A DNA stretch of 64,000 nt from Membranipora membranacea (Eukaryota > Bryozoa > Gymnolaemata > Cheilostomatida > Membraniporidae), in contig OU612065.1 of the NCBI GenBank assembly GCA_914767715.1, positions 124,001 through 188,000 of the forward strand. Reading direction: 5' to 3'. A model generated the notes under the pieces. It ran no database searches. It was not told where the DNA came from and saw only the letters and a program-made list of their open reading frames with translations. The first letter of the stretch is position 1, and each line of letters opens with the position of its first letter. Both the position numbers and the translations under genes were made by a program. Shown here in pieces: positions 12,101-23,860 of the stretch.

Positions 12101-13385
12101 AACTTTTTATACAACAGAGATTTGATTTTTCCATGTTTTTCTTTCATGTCAGTATTAACAACGTATTTCGTGACAAATTTTTGTCTATGATAGTAATAAA
12201 TCCATCCATCCATCCATCCATGTTCAATCAAATCTATCTTTCCTAGTTCTCTGTTGATGTTTTTGATGATATTCCGAGTAAACAAGTTTATATTTAGGTT
12301 GGATATTTTGTAGAATCCAGTAGAGTGTTTGTTATGTATGAAGAAAGTGGCCTGCTGTAAGATAATGGATGATGATATGGAGGGTGCCCTGACTATACTA
12401 ACGGAGATGCAGTTCTTAGCTCAGGAGAAGGGCGGTGAGTTTAGTTATAGTTCTTAGCTCAGGAGAGTGGCGGGTTGATAAAGAAGCTCTAACCCTGTCA
12501 TGAACTTGACTTGTATGTAATATGTATACATATAGGTGTAAGCGGCTACGAGAGAGCGTTAGGAGTGTATACAGATATACTGATTGACTGTGAGATAACT
12601 CGAGTACTGCTACTAATGATACTACAGCCTACACCACAGAGGATAAGACCTGAGCACGCTCAAACATTAGAGAAATATGCCTGGCATAGTCTGCTAACCT
12701 CCTCCTCAGCTAGTACCTCAGCAGTGACAGCGGCAGCAGCAGATAACTCAGCTGACTGTCACTATATAGTAAAACTACTAGATGAAGATACATTCTTACT
12801 TCTACAGTGTCTAGTGGTAAGTATGTTATCCGCTCTTATAGACAGGGGCACAAATACGTATATATACAAAACATGTCTACCGAACAGAATAAACCATGCA
12901 GCAAATCCGGCGGAGTCAGCCAATCAACACAGAGAGCCCGCACAACCTCACATAACTAGCATGGATGATTAATCTCATGTGTATCTAATTAAGAAGCATG
13001 GTGTATTTAAATGAATTTTGTGGTAAAGGTTAGATCTAATTTCCCTGCATTTCAAGTTGCTGCCATTCTACTGGAGAGCCAGCTGCTAGAGTAAGTATCT
13101 CCAGATATCAGACATCATCTCTAGGATATGGTGCGGTCTGAGTCAGTATTGGGAAGTATAAATATAAATAGATTACTGAGTTCACAAAAAAGAAACCGTG
13201 GGTCCAAGTAATTAAGAATAATATCGAGCTGATGACAGATCTTATTCTATTGTCTGTTTTAGATGTCCTGTCAGTCGGAGGATGTCGAAGGATTGCTGGT
13301 TTTACAAACAGACATCTCTGAAAAGCTGAGCAAACAGCAACAAGAGTTAGTGCAAAGAATCGTGCAAATGCATTTAAGTAAATAA
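9179..13385 (+). CDS. F8A1: 40-kDa huntingtin-associated protein homologue (HAP40), complete, 8 exons
   Basis: Exons 9179-9237, 10010-10129, 10599-10758, 11125-11193, 11608-11670, 12314-12434, 12536-12816 and 13263-13385 join in phase to 331 aa plus stop; human HAP40 is 371 aa. Exon 1 starts [12 protein letters not shown] after an in-frame TGA and leads into [12 protein letters not shown], matching the vertebrate N-terminal motif KKRFLRKPNVAEA. Other landmarks are [23 protein letters not shown], the segment [16 protein letters not shown] and the near-invariant [12 protein letters not shown]. The family is all-helical (TPR-like), binds and stabilises huntingtin, and has a role in early endosomes. 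The proline-rich loop of the human protein is absent; a short Ser/Ala stretch follows [10 protein letters not shown]. Human F8A1 is intronless, unlike this copy. An AATAAA overlaps the stop codon. Confidence 0.95.
9544..9612. repeat. 11-bp tandem repeat, six copies
   Basis: Unit ctgatggttaa, perfectly repeated in intron 1 of the HAP40 gene. Confidence 0.97.
10130..10435. repeat. Simple TATG/TATA-rich repeat from the HAP40 exon 2 donor onward
   Basis: The intron begins GTATGTATATTG, and the next 300 bp are irregular repeats of the same tatgtatat/tgtatattg words. The repeat therefore starts at the splice donor itself. Confidence 0.85.
11410..11560. repeat. Irregular tandem repeat of tgacgtgacatatg words
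   Basis: Copies alternate gacatatgtgacgt and gacatttgtgacgt, with self-complementary cores (catatg, and tgacgtca near 11500). It lies in intron 4 of the HAP40 gene. Confidence 0.85.
11915..12222 (+). mobile_element. 3' end of a non-LTR retrotransposon with (ATCC)n tail, in HAP40 intron 5
   Basis: The translated segment [15 protein letters not shown], a following [10 protein letters not shown] and [16 protein letters not shown] match the element at 21.7-21.9 kb almost residue for residue. Both copies then run through a short 3' UTR with 'atgatagtaataaa' and end in tandem atcc repeats. A 5'-truncated copy ending in a short tandem repeat is typical of CR1/L2-type target-primed insertion. Confidence 0.8.
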
Positions 13386-13386
13386 A
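13381..13386 (+). promoter_or_regulatory. Polyadenylation signal AATAAA overlapping the HAP40 stop
   Basis: The sequence agtAAATAAAgaag puts AATAAA across the TAA stop. The next gene's stop codon on the other strand is only 192 bp away. Inferred from sequence only; a signal further downstream is possible. Confidence 0.4.
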
Positions 13387-13577
13387 GAAGTAATCACAGC
13401 GCTACACATCAGTGGTTATACTTATATAGAACAGTGTCACAGCTAGAGCTTATAATATCTAGTCATTGGTCCAGTTATACAAGCTCATCAGATAGCAAAG
13501 AGTTAGATATGATAATTTAAGAATGCTGGATCATTTAGACCTATATAAATATTTATAATATGTAACATTTTTAAGAA

Positions 13578-16500
13578 TCACTCTGATTTAATGACATTTT
13601 TTGTAGCAGGAAAATGGCAGAGTATTTGTCCTAAAAATAAAAGGAATATCAAAACAAAGTGTCCACAAAAATAAATAGAAGACCAGTAACGCATGATATG
13701 ACTATAGTGTAAAAAATGTGCACCGACAGCAAAATACTCAAAAAATCTCATTCTAATGAATGAAGCCATACAGTCATATATATAAAGTGCTGTGGGTGAA
13801 GTGATACGCAGCCTCAGTCCACTAGTCATACTGTCCTCGGCTAGTAGAAGAAATGGAGCTGATAGGAATGTAGCGTACCAGCCGGGGTGTACGCCGTGCC
13901 AGTAAGCGCTAATCACCATCAGTATTATACCTCGTACTGTTCTCTCTTCTATCGGGATCTTTTTATAAACATGTACAGCTAACCACCACTGAACTGTCAT
14001 ATTCCAAGTTCTTATAGACGAACGTATTGTTGTTGCAAACTCTGTCTCATACGGTAGGATGTTAGTAATCGTCTTAAAATCATACTCTACAGCTTTTCCT
14101 GTCCGCTCTGCTGTCTCTCTGTCCTCTAAAGCTGATCATGGCGTGAACATATAATTGAAAATTGAACACTTGAATTTTATAGATTTATTTCTTTTTTTCA
14201 AGAAAATGAAATTCCAGCAGGAAGGATATTTGTACTGTATGGTTTTGATCACTCTGCTATGTTAAGTTAGTTATTACTGCTGTACTGTCATGATGTGATG
14301 ATTTACCTTTAAGGTTGGTTGGTCCTCCTCCAGGTTTGTTCTCAGCTTGTTTTGGGTAAGCTCCGAGGCCAGCAGTCACACACATACATTCAGCTAATAT
14401 CCATGCACAGTAAAATCTTGTCTAAAGGTAAGGTAATAGCTCTAAGTTATGTTATTTATTACGTTGCTCTTATGTCATGTAGAAGGGTTGATCACTTATT
14501 CCAATATAGGTTTTATGACATTCCTTCCTTTTGATCGAATTTGGAGTTTCGCCAGCCAATTGAAACCTGGTGTTCAGAGCATGTCAAGGTTCTTGGACAT
14601 GTACAGGTTTGGGGCCTCGACAAGACGGAATAATTTGGGTGAATTTATTGCATAGAGCAGTTCTAAGATAAATTATTTATGATAATTTAGCCTAGAATAT
14701 GATTTTACCTTGAACAGCACAAAGCACAGTATACAAACATATCCATAGCGATAGAGAAAACTTGTGTTCTCAAAAAATTCATCTTCTTTTGCGACCTGCA
14801 AAAAACATGTTGAATATATCAATAAGTGGGCTCAGGGCTTACTATAATCTAGCTGTTGTGTGTCAGATCACTGAGCACCTGACTACAGAGGCAGTAATAT
14901 CAGCTGACTACAGACAGTAATATCAGCTGACTACAGACAGTAATATCAGCTGACTACAGACAGTAATATCAGCTGACTACAGACAGTAATATCAGCTGAC
15001 TACAGACAGTAATATCAGCTGACTACAGACAGTAATAATATAATGTGCTACATGACAAGACTAACCCTTGAGCTAGATCTCTAACTCTGTGGGTTACTAT
15101 ATTAGTACAAGGTTATGATCACATATGGCCGGCCTGAGGAGCAGGTGCTGAGCTAACCTGTACTGATATATATGATGTTGTGAAGAGGAATATTGCGGCA
15201 CACACAGGGAGAGCACGTAGTCTTAGTCTGAGATCGGTTAATAGGGGCAGAGAACGTCTCTTCTCAACTGAACTATTTATCATATCCTGGTATGTGCGAC
15301 ATGTGTAAAATGGTCCTGTAATAATAATAAAAATATTAAGATAAAAGTCAATGTGAATACACTGCACATCAATCAATGCTCATACGCAATACCATAAATC
15401 AGTCGCGTCATGGCCTGCGGAGACGACCGCTTCAATACAAATTATAATTCTTATAAATAAATTGATTGCGTTTTCTAACACTTGCATTCAAACTTCAACC
15501 TAAAACCATATTACTCATGCCGGCAACAATTTTTACTTTTCTCATCAAGTTATAGACAGTTTTCTGAGCTCTTATTTATGCCAGAATTCGGAGTCGTCCT
15601 CTCTTCAGTTTGGCACTTTTAACCCACGCCGCATAGGGAAAACCTGCTGAAAGAGAGTTATATTGAAAACCGCTTATGTTGGGATAAGAATGGTTTTTGA
15701 TTCAGAGTCTGCACCATTGAAAACCCTGTGAGAAAGGGTTTCCAAATCATTGGAGGCTTGAATGTTGATCAATCTTAAATTTTAGTGACGAAACTCAAGA
15801 AAGATTCTGCCAAATTGTCCGCAAAACAGGCAGAAAATGAAAAATTGACTATCCAAATACTACAATTATTTCCCAAACTATGTCCATATGAGTTTTCAAT
15901 GTTGCAGATTCTGAATCAAAAACAATTTTTATCCTTTTATATGCGGTTTTCAAAATAACCCTCTTTTCAGCACGTTTTTCCTATGAGGCATGGGTTAAAA
16001 GTACCAAACTGGAGAGAGGACAACTCCAAATTGAGGCTCAAATCAGAGCTCAGAAAACTGTCTATTATCTAAATGGGGCCATTTTTGTATAAAAAAAAAT
16101 AAGCAAATGAAATTCTGCTTAGAATACTCGGACTTTATTTTGGATGGCTGGCTGACAAATGACAGATCAAGCGACTATTCCATTTCAACTGAAAACTGTA
16201 TAGCTGCAATTTATTATTTTGCTGACAACCACACAGCTAGAGTGTCTATAGAGAGTCCAAAAGTGATGATCTAAAATCATTTTACCTGCTGTCAAATGCT
16301 ATCAAGAGCTCCTCAATTTTTATCGATAAGGCATAACACAGCTTTATAGATGGCTCCAACAGTGTTATGAGGTTTTTGTCCAGCCTTGCCAACTTATACT
16401 TTTAAATAATTGTGTATAGTGATGCGCGAATGCCTTACAGAGGTATCAGAAGAACTCTCTAGTGAAAAGTGCTGGGTTGGATCATTTCATCCATTGGCAT

Positions 16501-19500
16501 CAGATCGGATCATCTGATAAATTTGTAAGTTGGAAAATGCATTTACATGTGAATACATACACTCACTTATTTGTCACTCAAAATTCAGTGTATCACCAAT
16601 AACAATTTATTATTATTATCATGTTATGGCAGATCAGCATCACTGAGTATTATTGACCTGTGAGGGCTCCAATGTAGCAGTAGCTGTAGGATATTATACG
16701 CCATAGTGAAGTATCTATCACTCTATATCTATACTCCAGCTTTATCTTACTCAGCTCATCATCATCTTCTCTATCTGCTAACTGTGTCAGCTTCTGTTTG
16801 AGCCCGTCCGATTGGTGAATTTCTCCAGCCAATCCCACTAAGCGCAGCGTGAGCAGCAGCTGTACAGCATTACTGTGGGGAGAAGCTCGGGGAAATCCGT
16901 ACCAGTGACATGTACGGAAGAAGAATAAGTATGAGAAGCACCACAGGAAACTGTATATATGTACATACCTGTAATAACAAACAATAGCCTATATCATCTT
17001 TGAGCCTTATTTAGTCTTTGGCTCGAACACTTATTCCTCTTACATAAGCAGTAAAGTTTTGAAAAGAAAGAAATTTGTAGACATTTGCTTATCGAGTGGG
17101 TTACAGCTATCCGATTGGTCGTCATATAGTCTGAGTGCAGTGTTTGTTTTTCTCATCCATCCATCAATAGACTGCTGACACAACTCTTTGAAAATACACT
17201 GGTCTATAAACTTTGAACCTATTTTATTATTACAAATACTTATATTATTATGGTTATAGTATATTGTACACTCAAACATTCGATACATTAGGGATTATTT
17301 ATTGTTAATTCATAGACTACTACGGGTGTGATCCCAACTCCAACACACCGCAAAAAATCTGGTCGGATGCCTAGCTGCACTGAAGCCTAGCTGCACTGAA
17401 GCCTAGCTGGAGGAGGCATTGACAACTGAACTTCAGCTAGTGCACTGCAACCATAGAGTAGATGTGCTAGATTCCTGCCATTCACAGACTTCTCATAAAA
17501 CTGGTGTCCTCAATATCTGCCATGTAAACAGCACTTCTTCTGTTGACATATCAAGCATACTGAGCTACATCCACAGATCCAGCTGGAATTCCTGACAAAC
17601 TTGTGCGATAAAACCTGCTGCTACGACCTCATGGAGAGAAGTCTTGCCATGTTTTGTGAATTCAACATCATTGTATACAAGGAACCAAACTAGGTGTGGT
17701 AGAATGACTAGCCTTGCAGGTAGTGCATGACATCTTCAAAAGAAAAACCCAACTGACAGACGAGTGTCTCTATCTATTGCAGTAAGAATCCAAAACTATA
17801 TGGAACAAGCATATACTGACAGCTCAGGGTAACTCATTTAATTCATCTGGGCAAAAGTTTGACAAGCTGTGAGTATGTCAAAGCCAACATATATTTCATA
17901 AACATCTCATGTGTCCAGTCTTGGAGTAATCTTCTGCCGCACAGACGCCAGATGTCTCAGAGCTATCCAGGCAAGGGGCTGCAAATAGACAAAAACCACC
18001 AGTATCCAACAAAAACTACAACCTCTCAGTGGGCGCCACAGTGGTAGAAGTCTGAAAATATTCAGTCTGTATCGCATAACTTCAGCAAAGCGGTTATTAG
18101 CAGCTATATCCAGTGATACAGCAGCTATATCCAGTGATACAGCAGCTATACATTACAAAATAAAGTACAGTTGTAAAATACCCTTTACCAGTGGTTCCTA
18201 CATATCGTAGCAGCGGGTGGATTGTGTATACCCACAAATAAGTGTAGCAAAAGTGGAGAGCTGAGCCTAGCATACACGCGCCCCAGCATGCAATCACATG
18301 AATCAAACATGCATTCAGACAAGCACACTTTGCCTGCCATTGTACTCCTTTGTTCACCAAACAAAAGGCCTTTTGTTACACAACTCTCATAGGTGCATTG
18401 GGGCATGTCTCCCTGACATCGGCCCCCAGGGCCTATCCAACATACTACAGCATAGGTGTACTTTATTTTGTAATGTATCCAGTGATACAGCAGCTATATC
18501 CAGTGATACAGCAGCTATATCCAGTGATACAGCAGCTATATCCAGTGATACAGCAGCTATATCAAGTGATACAGCAGCTATATCCAGTGATACAGCAGCT
18601 ATATCCAGTGATACAGCAGCATTGAATTCCATATCTGGAATAGCATCATTAGCTTTCTTTTGCAAAACAAAGGGCTTGCAAAAATAGCCAGTCCCTAGTA
18701 GCAATCTAGAAATGCCCTAATCATCGACACTGTAGGGGTATAATTACTGTTTGCAATTTTGTAAACAAGACAATTTCTCAGGCTAATTATTCATGCTACT
18801 AGGAACAGCCAATCAGATAACAGTCAGATGGGTCCCTGTGTTTAGTGTCCTAACTGTATAACGCTATGATACTATTTCCATTCTAAGAGAAGAATCTAAT
18901 TCAGTGTACAGCAGCTATATCCAGTGATACAGCAGCTATATCCAGTAAAGGCCCAGTAACTCCTTGGTCAAACATTTCCAGGGACCCAGATTTGACTGAA
19001 CATTGTCAGAGAGCTTTCCAGAAATTGTACATCCCTGACGCGATTGTCCTGTGGAACTCCTTGCCACCAAGAGTGACGTCTGTGGTCACAGTGGACGCCT
19101 TCAGAGCTGCTGCAGCTGGCGTTCTGACCAAAACCTTCTAATCTCTATACTCCTCTCTCTTGTTCCAGCACAAGCACCCTGCACCTGTATTCTTGTTACG
19201 ATGTATTCACAGAAACGCATAGGAAGCACAGATGAGTATAGATGAGACCACAGACGTCTTCTGCTCACAGATCTACTTTAGAGTGAGACAAGTCAGACTG
19301 ACCAGAGTAAGAGTAAGACCCTTGTGTCATCAAGGAGTTAACTCTTTGATGTTTTATAAATACATGTCAGTTTTATACCACACTTAGAGTTAGTAGCATA
19401 TCTTGATAAGCTTTCAATTTAATAAGCTTGTCAAGACAGACCATACTTTTGAAACATAATTGGCTCATTCATTCTTAAATTAAGCTCCAATATCCCGCAG

Positions 19501-19853
19501 CTACTGTTAACCCAATGATGAGCCCTAGCTTGCCCAGTACAGATTAAAGGTAACATATTGTCATGTGGATGTGCCACCACCATTCACCCTGATGCCATCA
19601 ATGAGAGGGAGCTCATGGTGCCACGCCCCCTTTTCCCTTACCTGTTCCTCATTAACATGCATATGACAGTGTTGCCAATTGTCAGAACAGCTGAGTGTAG
19701 GGCATGTTGTCTGCATACCAGTAGTATGATCAATATACCCGAGAATGTGCACAATACCTCTTTTGCTTTTGAAAGTGATTGCACTCTCACCAAAAGCCCT
19801 AGAGGTATTGAAGAAAAAAGGAGACATGCGTATATAAAATCATCACTGGCCAT
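13578..19853 (-). CDS. MBOAT7: MBOAT7 / lysophosphatidylinositol acyltransferase homologue, complete, 6 exons
   Basis: Exons 19853-19642, 16950-16658, 15315-15158, 14795-14709, 14421-14307 and 14125-13578 join in phase to 470 aa (human 472). The N-terminus starts MASDDFIYACLL and contains RQHALHSAVLTIGN. Later landmarks are NAVQLLLTLRLVGLAGE, SYSYCYIGALTG then PFYTCRTYQDM, TRFYCAWILAEC with GLGAYP, and the catalytic region: WNMTVQWWLA (conserved Asn) then SAYWHGVHPGWY (conserved His). RYWSSIYFCGHF matches the human C-terminal motif RYWASIYFC. The family moves acyl chains, preferentially arachidonoyl in vertebrates, from acyl-CoA to lysophosphatidylinositol in ER-type membranes through about ten membrane segments. 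Intron 1 is 2.7 kb and holds repeat and retroelement fragments. Confidence 0.95.
14887..15032. repeat. 23-bp tandem repeat, about six copies
   Basis: Unit cagctgactacagacagtaa plus tat, in the MBOAT7 intron between the 158-bp and 87-bp exons. Confidence 0.95.
15555..16062. mobile_element. MITE family 1, copy B (full length, 508 bp)
   Basis: Flanked by TA on both sides. It begins GACAGTTTTCTGAGCTC and ends with the inverted GAGCTCAGAAAACTGTC. The terminal inverted repeats extend about 85 bp inward, to 'ggtacttttaacccacgccg'. It is nearly identical in plan to copy C at 39978-40484. It sits in a MBOAT7 intron and encodes nothing. Confidence 0.92.
18106..18152. repeat. 21-bp repeat block 1
   Basis: Two to three copies of atccagtgatacagcagcta plus t, the same unit as the larger block at 18476-18620, separated from it by about 320 bp of unrelated sequence. 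Confidence 0.9.
18476..18620. repeat. 21-bp minisatellite, seven copies, in MBOAT7 intron 1
   Basis: Unit atccagtgatacagcagcta plus t. The period is a multiple of three, so several frames stay open, giving long overlapping open frames on both strands that are not genes. Further copies lie at 18106-18152 and 18906-18950. Confidence 0.95.
18990..19142 (+). mobile_element. C-terminal fragment of a non-LTR reverse transcriptase
   Basis: The plus-strand frame reads LYIPDAIVLWNSLPPRV then a stretch ending at a stop near 19142. The motif (I/F)P-x3-LWNSLP is the hallmark C-terminus of many CR1/Jockey-type ORF2 proteins. Only this tail is kept, in intron 1 of MBOAT7. Confidence 0.75.
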
Positions 19854-20120
19854 AGTTGAGACTATGAAATTCCGGCCTCCCAGATCAAAGTAATGATGCC
19901 TGATCCAAAATGATTTATTTCAAAATAAAATATCAATTTCGATCTCATTTCAGTCAGGTCCATCACCAAATTCAATATATGCATTCAAAAAATTAGATCA
20001 AATATAAGTACATAATTGTGAATCTGAATGCATATATCATTAGTAATAGTATTACTAATTACTAGAGCTAAATTTTCATAAATATCTTGTGGTGCTAACT
20101 TTCTGTGTGCTGAACTATTA

Positions 20121-20131
20121 AATATGGCGGC
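20121..20131 (+). promoter_or_regulatory. Possible YY1-type site AATATGGCGGC
   Basis: The site matches the metazoan YY1 consensus core ATGGCGGC, lies in a small GC-rich patch and is about 270 bp upstream of the MBOAT7 start codon (on the opposite strand). It could mark the MBOAT7 promoter. This is motif evidence only. Confidence 0.2.
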
Positions 20132-21179
20132 CCCCGTGAGGTGTGTACAGGAATTGCAAACAACTGAGAGAGTAGGTAGTATTTAAGTCACTTGTCAGTC
20201 AAACTAATGATTTGTAAGCCTATTCAAACAAAAACCTTCAAAGACAATTAGTCAGGTTGTAAATAGCACGACCACCACTGACGTTGTCACTCTGTGGTGC
20301 AAATGTAGGGCCAGCATTAAATTATGCAATAAAATTAAATAGTAATTTACACAGCAGATCATTATTATTGTCAGGTCCGTTTAACGCTAATAATAGGATA
20401 GTACCTCCATATTTTTTGCAAATGCATACATTTATTCCTGTTAAACCTTATTAAAATAGTTGTCTTGCAACTTTGCTGCATAGTGGTTTGATAAGTTAAG
20501 ACTTTTAGGTCATCATTATGTGACCCTATCCTAACTTTGGTTCCTTGTCGCAATGAATGTCCGAATCAGATGGCGGGTTTATGTCTGACTCCCAGTTCCA
20601 CCAAACTTTTCCAGCTCTTAGACTTAGTATTACTTTCATCACTTCGGTCTAGATCTAGCCGGCAGAGGTCAGACTTCATTTGTCTTTCCACTGCCCTAAA
20701 TTGGCCGTCCACACCTTTCCCTCCACCCTCATCTCGTACACTCTCCTAATGTCTTTATCTCTATCACGACAGCAAACCTGACCGTTGCACAGCATTTTAG
20801 CCTTTATCTCTAATGGTTATAAATTTGGCTTCTGCTGTTATATCTTCATCTCATTTCTACAGCAGTGTTCCTCTTATCTCATGCGTTCCATGCAACACCT
20901 TGCTTACACATTTTACAAGAGCTAGCCCTGTCCATGAGGGCTCCTGTTAGGGGACAGTTTCATTCCCATATTTTTTGGCCGAAAATTTCAAGCTCATAGG
21001 CTACTTAACCATTTGGGCATGGGTTCATACAGTTATTGCGATACACACACCAGGTCCATCTTACTTACTTTTTCCTCCCTGTACTCTCCCTTTTCTCCAA
21101 AGAGTGTACATAGATGTTTCCTACAAACTCCTTGTCATCAAAACCAATTTTTCCAATTCATCAAAGTCCAATTTTGGAA

Positions 21180-22060
21180 TACATAGGTGCAAGGAAGCCC
21201 GGATTGTAAGTTTCACCAGAACATCTTTGTTGTTGATGGTAAAACTTCAAATGCTATTATAACGAACACTGGCATAGGCTGCATAGCTAATCAATCAGAT
21301 CTCAACTCCTATTTTGATGAAATCCATAGAATTGCTAAACAATGTGCTGATTTAAATCTTTTATTAAACCCTACTAAGACCCAGGAAATGATGCTATCCA
21401 CCCAATATGTTAAACCTTCTACCCCTACACTTGTTTTAAATGATACTGCTATTGCTTTTAGTGATAAAGTTAAATATCTTGGGGTATTAGTTGACGACAA
21501 GCTGCGTTTTAATGATCATGTGCATGGTATAGTTTCAACCGCCTCTCAAAGGATGTATGTAGTCAGGAATTTTGTATTTTTAAGCTCTAAATCACTATCA
21601 AATATGCTTTTATTGCATCGCGAATCTCCTATTGCTTAACCATTATTTTTAAAAGCTTGTATGCTGCTGACAAGCAACGCCTGTGTAAAATTTTCAAGGA
21701 CGCTATTAAGTTAGGCATTGAACATCCCGATATTTATACCATGATGGACAATCAGACACGAACACTGGCCTTACGCTATATTCACGATGAGGATCATTTC
21801 ATCAATGATTTGTTGAGTAAATTTCAATCCTGCAGATACCGTACAGTAAAACATAGAAGCTCACTGGGGAGAGACTGTTTTCTGCGTCATATCACTCTTA
21901 TTTTAAACGAAATACTTTTTTAGACAGAGATTTGATTTTTTATTCCAAGTGTCTTCGCTTTTTTCTTGCTGATTCAAAGTGCCAGCAATTACACTGTATT
22001 TCGCGACTCATTTTTTCTTTTAATAATGCTGTCAGTGATAGTAATAAAATCCATCCATCC
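21180..22060 (+). mobile_element. Non-LTR retrotransposon 3' half with (ATCC)n tail
   Basis: The plus-strand frames read the post-catalytic part of a reverse transcriptase: LLLNPTKTQEMMLS, VKYLGVLVDDKLRFNDHV and, after a frameshift, LALRYIHDEDHFINDLL with GRDCFLRHITLILNEILF. The 3' end has 'gatagtaataaaatccatcc'. The same tail occurs in HAP40 intron 5 (11915-12222), so this is a dispersed family. The 5' part and the catalytic box are missing. Confidence 0.85.
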
Positions 22061-22079
22061 ATGGTGTATAGCCAGGATA

Positions 22080-23860
22080 TTCAAATTAGTTTCTGTAACG
22101 ACAGACTGATCACAACAGCCGTGTTTAAACGTATCTTACTTTTATTGTCCACCAGAGAAGATCATAGGAGATCGTAAACACTAAATAAAACAAACAACGA
22201 TTAGCAGATTAGCAAATGATGAAAAATGTGAGCATGTGTGGGCAACGAAGTACAATACAATACAAATAATCAACAATGCCGTTCTTATTAATAAAAATAT
22301 ATATAATACAAAAACGATACACATTTCTTACTACATTAGGAAATAATTAATTAACACATCACTCAAAATTGGTGTTTGGACCAGAAGTATCTAGTCAATC
22401 TCAGCTCCTTATTAGCGTACAGATGCCCTAAAATATGGTGCCTTCTCAGACCCTAGTGGATGGATTTGTGTAGTGTGTAGTGTAGGCCTGTGCTCCATCC
22501 ACGAATTAATTTTTTTGCCCTGAGTGTTTTAAGCGAGTTTCTTTGACAACCTGTTGGTTGTCTCAACATTTTTCATGACATGACAGACGAAAAAATTTTG
22601 TAATTGTCATTGAGCAAAGCCAGAATGCCGTTTTACAAAATGTCATTAGTCCTGACCCTTCCAAAACATGAGAATTCAATGCTAACAGTGCAACACTTCA
22701 TTAATGTAGCCCTGCATGTCTTTACTGCATTTCTCCTTCGTTTTGGCTAGCTTCTCAAGTGCTGCTGCCTGAGATATTGCTCAACTTGGCATTGGTATTG
22801 TTAGCACCTGGTGGCATTGCCTTGAAGACACCATCATTAACCCTACAATACCTGAGCGATGTCACATTACTGGGTACAGGAATTTTCTTAAACTTATTCA
22901 TGACTAGGCCTGACTGAGAGCTGTCCTCATGTGATTTGCTGGAGCCCCACTTTTAAAGAGAAATTCCTGGCAAGACGCTTGTTTACGAGTCTAGCCACAG
23001 GTGTAGCCACAGGTGTAGCCACAGGTGTAGCCACTGCGGGGCCCTGATTTTAAGATGATTGGTTAGCTAATTCAGAGAGATATTAGTCAACCATATCATC
23101 TGTAGTGTTGCCCTGGCTCTTGTCCTCATCGCCAGGAGGCTGGTTCTCTGTTAGAAAATTACCCAGTGCCTGAGCTCCTGGGTCAACCGTACCGGGCCCA
23201 GATGTAATTATCATGGTTTTCCAGTCCAAACCGGTGGCTGTTGGAGGGATCTACACCTTTTTCTATCTCTGAAAGATGCAGATCCAAAGTAGAGAAATGA
23301 TGGAAGCAGATAATGATTGAAGAAATAATTTTACAGTAATCGTCTATTTGTAAACCTTAACCAGAGGTGGCGTTAGTGAACCCTTACCGCTATGCCATTA
23401 TTTACAGCTCACTCCCCTATTTATCATTTCAAGGAAATTATTGATTGAAAAGCAAAATATGAATAGGCTAACAAGAGAAATAGCCATGCAAGCGTAACGT
23501 ACCCAGTTATCGCACACAATGGGACGAAAGCTAATCAGCAACAGTTGTCATCATTGTTGGTAGTGCATACAATATCAGTTTGAGATTTTTCGATGCTGGC
23601 TCCGGTCCATTTGTCTCTCCTTGATCTCAGCAGTTGTGGTCAGAGTTCTTGATCAACTTAGGTGGTGATGTCTGTGATTTTGAAAATGTTTTTATAAACA
23701 AGAACTAGAATAAGCGTATTTCATTTGGTTTATAGCATTCCTTTTTATCGAAGCCAAAGCTTGTTTGTGGGACAACTTTCTCTCGACTTACTTTACTTAT
23801 GCAGACATACTCTATTCAGATATCCTGAGAGCTTCTAATCATCTCATCTCGTGTACAACA
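22080..23860. other. Spacer, no gene seen
   Basis: No exon chain and no recognised domain. It contains a 12-bp repeat (ccacaggtgtag, about four copies at 22993-23035). It is probably old transposon-derived sequence between the two retroelement fragments. Confidence 0.5.

Noticed and set aside
18298-18704. Overlapping open frames on both strands with S-D-T-A or Y-P-V-I-Q repeats
   Set aside because: Caused by the 21-bp repeat in MBOAT7 intron 1.
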